The notes under the pieces were generated by a model. That model ran no database searches and was not told the origin of the DNA. It was given only the letters and a program-made list of their open reading frames with translations. A program made the translations under genes and the position numbers. This document shows positions 26,729 through 31,451 of a stretch of 31,451 nt of DNA, piece by piece (position 1 is the stretch's first letter; every line of letters starts with the position of its first letter). The DNA is from a virus: the IMG/VR virus record IMGVR_UViG_3300019927_000116, positions 1-31,451 of that record, one strand, 5' to 3'.

Positions 26729-26745
26729 CTTATCTGCCACCCGGC
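26729..26745 (+). promoter_or_regulatory. Promoter with GCC-N4-GGC operator, copy 5
   Basis: CTTATCTGCCACCCGGC: the palindrome at 26736-26745 and TATA-like CTTAT just upstream have the same spacing as in the minus-strand copies. This predicts a transcription start near 26758 and a leader of about 37 nt before ATG 26795. Confidence 0.5.
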
Positions 26746-26794
26746 ACACCATACACCTGTCGCCGTCCGTGGTGGGACGGTGACGGATGCACGC

Positions 26795-27373
26795 ATGACG
26801 AACGACCAACAGCGAACTGACCGTGCCGTATCGTATCTCACACGCCGCCGTGCCCTCGCGGGTGCTGGCGTCCTTGTCGCCTCTGGTGGGAGTGTAATCG
26901 TCGCGTCGGACCCGGCCAGCGCCGCCGTGTCAGTCGACGAGTTGTCGATCCCCGACGAGTCCTTTACCCGGGGGTCCGTCACGCCCCAGCTTGACGTGAC
27001 CGCGCAGTATCGGTATGACGCTGGCAGTCAGCCCGTCGAGCGCCTTCGCTTCCGGTTGTTGATCGACGGCGAGGAAATCGCGTTGACCGACCTTGTAACC
27101 GACCGCGCCACGCTGGAGAACAGTACTACACTATCAGGTGTCGTCACCGACGCCGAGGCGTGGAGTGAATCGGACTTCGCGCCCGACGTGGCCGAAACCG
27201 TCGAGCGCGAGGTGACTGTCGGCCTAGAGTTCGCCGTGCTTGACCGCGAGGGTTCGGTAATTGTCAAGGACAGCGCGACCGATACCGCAGTGGTGTCGGT
27301 ATCGCACCCACAGGAGAGTAAGATTACCGCGTCGGTCGGCGGGACTGGCGAGTTCTCGGCCGCAGACAACTGA
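26795..27373 (+). CDS. Tat-exported protein
   Basis: A 192-aa protein starting MTNDQQRTDRAVSYLTRRRA. The twin-arginine motif TRRRALAGAG (16-25) is followed by a hydrophobic stretch (VLVASGGSVIVAS) and a likely signal peptidase site after PASAA. There is no lipobox Cys. The mature part is beta-rich (VTPQLDVTAQYRYDAG, RLRFRLLIDGEEIAL, EREVTVGLEFAVLDREGSVIV), like an immunoglobulin-type or S-layer-associated fold. A virus-encoded secreted protein next to the adsorption fibre could modify the cell surface or block superinfection; this is speculation. The in-frame GTG at 26780 is an alternative start, but the Tat context favours ATG 26795. Confidence 0.7.
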   Translation: MTNDQQRTDRAVSYLTRRRALAGAGVLVASGGSVIVASDPASAAVSVDELSIPDESFTRGSVTPQLDVTAQYRYDAGSQPVERLRFRLLIDGEEIALTDLVTDRATLENSTTLSGVVTDAEAWSESDFAPDVAETVEREVTVGLEFAVLDREGSVIVKDSATDTAVVSVSHPQESKITASVGGTGEFSAADN

Positions 27374-27390
27374 CGGCGACACGCGGCCCT

Positions 27391-27397
27391 ATTTTTT
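27391..27397 (+). terminator. T6 terminator after the Tat protein gene
   Basis: ATTTTTT begins 18 nt after the stop at 27373, in a GC-rich context (GCGGCCCT before, GGCGG after), as expected for archaeal oligo-T termination. Confidence 0.6.
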
Positions 27398-27435
27398 GGC
27401 GGTGGGGTGATGAAACGCCCGCTCAGTGTGCCCGC

Positions 27436-27996
27436 TTATCTATATTCCGACCACTCTTCAAGCGAAAAATTGCCAGTGTCTCCTGCGGACACGATTTTAT
27501 AGTATTGGCCAGCAGGGACTCGCAATGTCGGGATTGATGGGCGGGTAAATTCTGCTGCTGACGTATTACCTTCTCGCATGATTACATTGTCAGTCTGAGA
27601 CGTATTAACGTGTCCTTGGAGTGTGACATTCACTCCATCCGCATTAGCTACTGCATTTGCTGTAAACCAAATATCACGGTTTGATGGTGCCTGATACCAG
27701 GTGTCAAAACTCCGCGAACCGGCCAATTTTTCCCAGTTGTACCCGGGAGTGGTATCAACAGCGGCTGTACTGAGCGATTGCGCGTCTATCGCCCCGGCGT
27801 TCGTAATATCGTTCCCGCTCATGTTCACCGGCCCGCGACTGACGAACTCGCCGGCCGTTTCGTCGTACTCCAGCAGGACCGTCCCACCGTCGAGGTCCTC
27901 GACGATGATAAAGCGATTATTCGCCGTGTCGTCGCCCGTCCGATACTGTGCGTCGGTCGCGTCAGCGCCCCAGTTAAGTCGACGTTCCCCGGCCAT
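27436..27996 (-). CDS. Tail fibre / adsorption protein with exchangeable C-terminus
   Basis: A 186-aa protein starting MAGERRLNWGADATDAQYRT. The N-terminal ~65 residues (NNRFIIVEDLDGGTVLLEYDETAGEFVSRGPVNMSGNDITNAG) are the type of module used by halovirus fibres for attachment to the tail. The C-terminal ~110 residues (PGYNWEKLAGSRSFDTWYQAPSNRDIWFTANAVANADGVNVTLQ...) form a beta-rich head ending in WSEYR. The coding DNA switches from high GC in the N-terminal part to clearly lower GC after about 27760, indicating domain exchange. Its CTACGCTTTT box lies 8 nt further upstream than usual (-37 to -34), so an 8-nt leader is expected. Confidence 0.65.
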   Translation of the reverse strand: MAGERRLNWGADATDAQYRTGDDTANNRFIIVEDLDGGTVLLEYDETAGEFVSRGPVNMSGNDITNAGAIDAQSLSTAAVDTTPGYNWEKLAGSRSFDTWYQAPSNRDIWFTANAVANADGVNVTLQGHVNTSQTDNVIMREGNTSAAEFTRPSIPTLRVPAGQYYKIVSAGDTGNFSLEEWSEYR

Positions 27997-28029
27997 AGGT
28001 TGTTATTACCACCGACCCACGCCGGCCGC

Positions 28030-28043
28030 AAAAGCGTAGCGGC
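28030..28043 (-). promoter_or_regulatory. CTACGCTTTT promoter of the fibre gene
   Basis: The minus strand reads GCCGCTACGCTTTT, identical over 14 nt to the protease-operon promoter. TTTT is at -37 to -34 from ATG 27996. Confidence 0.6.
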
Positions 28044-28046
28044 GAC

Positions 28047-28421
28047 TCAGGCCGTTAGAATCACCGGCCCGACCCACGACGCCCGTGTCCCGTCGGTCTG
28101 TTCGACACTGGGCCGGTGCGTGAACTCTCCCCACAGGTCGGCCGTCGCTTCGCCGTCTACCCGAACCTCGAACTCCCCGACGCTCGTGTCGACGCGGTTG
28201 TCGGTCACGATCTCGATGTCGCTGTCCTGGCCCGACAGCACAGCGTCGGCCGGGTCGGATTCATACGGCCGCTCGTACATGGCCCACTCGACGGTCGCGT
28301 TCGTGATGTCCACGCCGTCGCCGTTGGCGTCGGTCACGCGGAAGGCCAGCGTCCGGTCGTCGCCGGCCAGCCAGTCCTCGACGGCGGGGAGGTCGGCGAC
28401 GTAAATATTCAGGTCGTGCAT
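28047..28421 (-). CDS. Small baseplate/fibre-attachment-like protein
   Basis: A 124-aa protein starting MHDLNIYVADLPAVEDWLAG. It is an immunoglobulin-like beta domain (LAFRVTDANGDGVDITNATVEWAMYE, then EIVTDNRVDTSVGEFEVRVDGEATADLWGEFTHRPSVEQ). The pattern VTDxxGxxVDxTxATV resembles the N-terminal domain of phage baseplate upper proteins. It starts 2 nt after the hub/fibre gene stop and is co-translated with it. Position between hub and fibre supports a connector role. Confidence 0.6.
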   Translation of the reverse strand: MHDLNIYVADLPAVEDWLAGDDRTLAFRVTDANGDGVDITNATVEWAMYERPYESDPADAVLSGQDSDIEIVTDNRVDTSVGEFEVRVDGEATADLWGEFTHRPSVEQTDGTRASWVGPVILTA

Positions 28422-28423
28422 GG

Positions 28424-30289
28424 CTATATCTGTTCTTCGAGGCTACTAAGGCGTTCCTCCAGGTCGTCGATGCGGGACTGCTGGGCGCGGCAGATGTCCG
28501 CGAGCCACTTCGACAAGCTGGAGATGTCTGTCCCGACCACGTTGCCGTCATCGTCGAGCGGTTGGCAGTGGTCCGGCGGCCCGTGCCCCTCCGCGAGCCC
28601 CGAGAGTGGGTCGCCCCCGTCTGACAGTTCGCTTCCGGTGTCGGCGTCGATAAAGGCATAGGCGTGCATCTCCGAAAACGCATTGAACGACTGGCCGACG
28701 TTGCTTACGTTGTCGTTGTTTGGGACTATATCTGCGGTGTCTGTCCCGAGTTCGAGTAAGCTGTTGGCCGTCACTGTCGAAGCGAATACGGATATGAGGG
28801 GGTTTATGTCTCCGATCTTCCCCGCTACTGGGTCCGACGGGTTCATTTTGGCGAACGTCTGGCCCGAAGCAGAGTCGAGTTCTGTCGTAAATTCAAAGAA
28901 CGAGTCCGCGTTCGCCCCGATGGTCAACTCCCCAGTGTCAAGATTCAGCGTGTCTATCTCGTCGGCCGTGATCGAATTGGCGATTAGTTCTCGCGCCCCC
29001 ACGGCGTCGGCGTCGATCTTCCCGGCCTCCACTGCGTCGGCGGCGATGGCCGTTGCCGTCACCGCCGCCACGTCAATCTTCCCGGCCGTGACACTCCCGA
29101 CCTGGAGCTTCGGCGTCGAGATAGAATCGTCCTGCACCTTCACCTCAGAGATGGCTTCGGTTCGGACCTTCGCCTCGGCGACGGCCTGGTCCTGTATCTT
29201 GTCGACCGACACCGAGAGGTCCTGCAACTTCGATTCGGTTATACTGTCGTCGCCGATCCGGTCACCGCCGTACACCGACCCCGGTTCTGTCGTGTCATCC
29301 TGTGACTTTGACCCGCGATTGACGTTCTCGATACTGACGCCCGACCCCTCACCCACCTCCAGCGTCACGCGGCCCTGTTCGAGCGTCTGTTTTTCGATCA
29401 CCAACCCCGACGTGTCGATGTTCTTCCCGTCGTCGGTGAGGTCGATGGTGAAGTTCGCCAGCGGCTGGGTCACGTCGCCGATCTGTTCGGTCACGAGGAC
29501 GGTCGCCGACGCCAGCGGGTCGGGGATGATGAGTTCGTCAGCATAGGCCTGAGCTTCGCCCGCCGTCGCCGCGTAGCCGATGTTAATTTCCTCCGAGCGC
29601 CGGCCGTACTCCGAAATACTCGTGGCGTCGGTCGCGGTCGCCGACACCGCTTCCTCGCCCGTGGCGATGACTGTCACGTCGTTTCGCACGGTCGCCACAC
29701 TCCCGTCGTCGTAGGTCTCAACCACCGCCTTGTCGGCCTGGGTATCTATTGAGTTCCACGTCCCGCGGTCGCCTTTCGGTTCGACGTTGATGGTCGTGCC
29801 CGACGGGTCGACCCACCACACCCGGCCCGTCCGGTCGGTCATGTCGCGGAAGATAGCCGTCAGTTGCCGGTTCTCCACGTCATACCCGCTGTCGAGCGTC
29901 ACGTCGTTGCCCGACCACGACAGCATGGTACTGTCGCCCCGGTTCGAGTTGTTGAGTGCGGCCTCCAGCACGTCGATAGCGGTCACGGTGCCAGACAACG
30001 ACAGCGAGATGCGTTCTTCGAACAGTGCGTCGTGTGGGTGGACGACCGAGAGACTGACCTGTCCGTTACGGTTGATGGACCCGGCCGATTCGGTCTGCCC
30101 TTCGAAGACTGTCGTCCCGTCGATGACGATTCGACAGTCCTGATTCACGTCAATGGGTTCGTTGGCCTGTGTCGTCACCGACGCGCTCGGCGTCGGGGCA
30201 ATTGCCGACGTGGTGATTTCGACCGAGAAGCGGCTGTAGTCGATAGGTTCGTATGCCCCCGACCGTCGGAGTTCGATGTCGGTCGCCAT
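28424..30289 (-). CDS. Tail hub / central fibre protein
   Basis: A 621-aa protein starting MATDIELRRSGAYEPIDYSR. Residues about 1-310 look like a tail hub (gp27/Tal-type) domain: VVHPHDALFEERISLSLSGTVTAIDVLEAAL, IFRDMTDRTGRVWWVDPSGTTINV and LANFTIDLTDDGKNIDTSGLVIEKQTLEQGRVTLEVG. Residues about 335-470 consist of short repeats of the type SITESKLQDLSV, AVAEAKVRTEAI, SVTAGKIDVAAV, AVEAGKIDADAV and SITADEIDTLNL, a fibre-shaft motif common in phage tails. The C-terminus ends in a coiled coil (SKWLADICRAQQSRIDDLEERLSSLEEQI). ATG 30289 is preferred over the TTG at 30295, because an ACGCTTTA box is exactly at -29 to -26. Confidence 0.75.
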   Translation of the reverse strand: MATDIELRRSGAYEPIDYSRFSVEITTSAIAPTPSASVTTQANEPIDVNQDCRIVIDGTTVFEGQTESAGSINRNGQVSLSVVHPHDALFEERISLSLSGTVTAIDVLEAALNNSNRGDSTMLSWSGNDVTLDSGYDVENRQLTAIFRDMTDRTGRVWWVDPSGTTINVEPKGDRGTWNSIDTQADKAVVETYDDGSVATVRNDVTVIATGEEAVSATATDATSISEYGRRSEEINIGYAATAGEAQAYADELIIPDPLASATVLVTEQIGDVTQPLANFTIDLTDDGKNIDTSGLVIEKQTLEQGRVTLEVGEGSGVSIENVNRGSKSQDDTTEPGSVYGGDRIGDDSITESKLQDLSVSVDKIQDQAVAEAKVRTEAISEVKVQDDSISTPKLQVGSVTAGKIDVAAVTATAIAADAVEAGKIDADAVGARELIANSITADEIDTLNLDTGELTIGANADSFFEFTTELDSASGQTFAKMNPSDPVAGKIGDINPLISVFASTVTANSLLELGTDTADIVPNNDNVSNVGQSFNAFSEMHAYAFIDADTGSELSDGGDPLSGLAEGHGPPDHCQPLDDDGNVVGTDISSLSKWLADICRAQQSRIDDLEERLSSLEEQI

Positions 30290-30314
30290 GTCCAACGCGA
30301 CGGTATCGCGGGCC

Positions 30315-30324
30315 TAAAGCGTGC
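30315..30324 (-). promoter_or_regulatory. ACGCTTTA promoter of the tail hub operon
   Basis: The minus strand reads GCACGCTTTA, with TTTA at -29 to -26 from ATG 30289. It starts in the 41-nt gap after the distal tail gene. Confidence 0.6.
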
Positions 30325-30330
30325 CGTGGG

Positions 30331-30795
30331 TTAGATGGACTGCCCGCGGCGGAGTCGGATACGACAGCCCGTCCACTTCGGGTTGCTTTGGGACAGGATA
30401 CTCGGCTCGACGTTCTCGAAAAACACCTCGTCGCCGTTGAACGCTGACCCTGTAAGGTGGTCGAGTTGCCACGACGCCGCAAAGTCTGGGGCCTGCACTG
30501 TCTGTTCGAGATACGTCGCCTGTTCGTCGATAGTCTGGACTGTCGAGGAGTGGGTCCCGTTGGCCCGGTCCTGGCCCGAGTCCCAGAGTGAACACCGGAT
30601 CGTGATTTCGGACTGTTTGCCCGAGATTCCCAACAGGATGTTCTCCGACGCGGCCAACCCCGGCGGTGCGACCGAGAAAGCTTCTTTCCGCGACGAGATG
30701 TCCACCGACTGCACGGGGTAAATGTCATACGACCGCTCGTCAGACTCGCCAGGGTTGAGCGTCAACCGGAGCTTTTCGAGGTCGGACACACTCAT
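30331..30795 (-). CDS. Distal tail-like protein
   Basis: A 154-aa protein starting MSVSDLEKLRLTLNPGESDE. It is beta-rich (DIYPVQSVDISSRKEAFSVAPPG, EITIRCSLWDSG, DFAASWQLDHLTGSAFNGDEVFFENVEP, GCRIRLRRGQSI). It follows the tape measure with a four-base overlap and precedes the hub gene, the slot of the distal tail (Dit) protein, which forms the hexameric ring joining tube and hub. The length is short for Dit (often above 200 aa). Positional call. Confidence 0.6.
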   Translation of the reverse strand: MSVSDLEKLRLTLNPGESDERSYDIYPVQSVDISSRKEAFSVAPPGLAASENILLGISGKQSEITIRCSLWDSGQDRANGTHSSTVQTIDEQATYLEQTVQAPDFAASWQLDHLTGSAFNGDEVFFENVEPSILSQSNPKWTGCRIRLRRGQSI

Positions 30796-31451
30796 GGCAA
30801 AAAGTCGACACTGCCCTGTTCGATGTTCTTGGCGAACGCTTCAAGACCGCCCTGTAGTTCGATGGCGAGACCGCCCAGCGGGAACGCTCCCGACGCCGCA
30901 GCGTTGACGGTGTTCTGTGTGGCTTCACTCGTCGCCACGTCCTGCGCGCCCTCAACTACGTCACCGGGCAATGCGTTGATGATGGACGACGCGAGGTTTC
31001 TGGGCAGGTTCTTGAGTTTTGTCCAGATGTCGCCGAGCGTCTTCGTGGTCTTGTCCCACACGGCTTTCCCGATAGCCGCCGCGCCGTTGGCGAACCACGA
31101 CGCGCCCGACTTGATGTTCTTCCAGATTAAGTCCGGTAGTGACGACAGGAACGACCACACCATGCCGGGCAGGTTTGACAGCAGTTCCTGTAGCTTTGGC
31201 ACCCCCTTCATTGCGATGTCCATGAACTTCATCCACGTCGGGAGTAGCTGAATCAACCACCGGAGGACGGGCGACAGCAGGCGAAGCAACAGCGCGGCGA
31301 GTGGGGCCAGCGCCGCCTGGAGGATCTTGAGCATGGGCGTCAACAGGTCAAGCAACGGCCCCAGCAGTTGGGACAGCAGGCCGCCGATGATGCCGCCGCG
31401 GATGGACTGGCGAAGGCCACCCTCGCCACCACCGCCACCGCCCGCGCCGCC
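30792..31451 (-). CDS. Tape measure protein, C-terminal part (5' end cut by window edge)
   Basis: The last 219 codons; the frame is open to the right edge, where a Gly-rich stretch (GGAGGGGGGEGG) begins. Strongly hydrophobic helices follow (IIGGLLSQLLGPLLDLLTPMLKILQAALAPLAALLLRLLSPVLRWLIQLLPTW when read in pieces), typical of the membrane-interacting part of tape measure proteins, then Lys/Trp-rich amphipathic helices (SFLSSLPDLIWKNIKSGASWF, AVWDKTTKTLGDIWTKLKNL). The position upstream of distal tail and hub genes agrees. TTG 31355 is not a real start because coding character continues upstream. The length of the full protein, which fixes tail length, cannot be read here. Confidence 0.75.
   Translation of the reverse strand, partial: GGAGGGGGGEGGLRQSIRGGIIGGLLSQLLGPLLDLLTPMLKILQAALAPLAALLLRLLSPVLRWLIQLLPTWMKFMDIAMKGVPKLQELLSNLPGMVWSFLSSLPDLIWKNIKSGASWFANGAAAIGKAVWDKTTKTLGDIWTKLKNLPRNLASSIINALPGDVVEGAQDVATSEATQNTVNAAASGAFPLGGLAIELQGGLEAFAKNIEQGSVDFLP

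Overview
The window reads as most of the genome of a tailed virus (Caudoviricetes, siphovirus-like gene order) of a halophilic archaeon, or a provirus or episome derived from one. The grounds are high GC, very acidic proteins, an archaeal-type PCNA, dense ATGA-overlapping minus-strand operons, TATA/BRE-type promoters placed about 26 nt before start codons (leaderless transcripts), and an HK97-type head and tail set.

Transcription runs mostly on the minus strand, so the order below goes from high to low coordinates. Positions 31451-27436 hold the C-terminus of the tape measure protein, a distal tail protein, a large tail hub/fibre protein, a small baseplate-like protein and an adsorption fibre. 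Two plus-strand genes follow: a Tat-exported protein (26795-27373) and a protein built from two 48-residue repeats that look like ribbon-helix-helix units (26224-26700). Positions 26132-23014 form an early-type operon of small proteins with an RHH regulator, PCNA, an HNH-like protein and zinc ribbons. Positions 22560-18900 form a second operon: RHH-wHTH regulator, HTH and winged-helix proteins, a PP-loop (PAPS reductase-like) enzyme, zinc ribbons and small membrane proteins. Positions 18824-17542 are a cluster of small membrane proteins on both strands. Positions 17493-15158 carry small regulators, a terminase gene and a DUF3307-like membrane protein.

Continuing, 14914-14252 is a C5-cytosine methyltransferase and 14194-11471 a portal-MuF fusion. 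Positions 11398-9884 hold accessory small genes, with a 25-nt piece identical in form to a tRNA 3' end. Positions 9839-6939 hold virion and tailspike genes. Positions 6810-4606 are the XkdF-type protease/scaffold and the major capsid protein. Positions 4557-2516 are accessory genes, including a 418-aa plus-strand gene. Positions 2473-1 are head-tail connector, gp10-like, tail completion, tail tube and the start of a tail-chaperone-like gene.

The last gene at the left edge is the expected predecessor of the tape measure gene at the right edge. The window is therefore best seen as a circular or circularly permuted genome opened inside the tail module, with only a small part missing.

Two core genes look damaged or unusual. 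The terminase joins a small-subunit-like N-terminus to a large subunit lacking the Walker A region. The major capsid protein is split by a +1 frameshift at an AAA run. Either these are assembly or sequencing errors, or the element is a decaying provirus or a packaging-deficient satellite. The strongest system-level signal is the promoter architecture: a non-canonical ACGC-YTWW box fixed at -29 to -26 from many start codons, with a subset carrying a GCC-N4-GGC palindrome at -22 to -13. No DNA polymerase, helicase, integrase or lysis enzyme was recognised.
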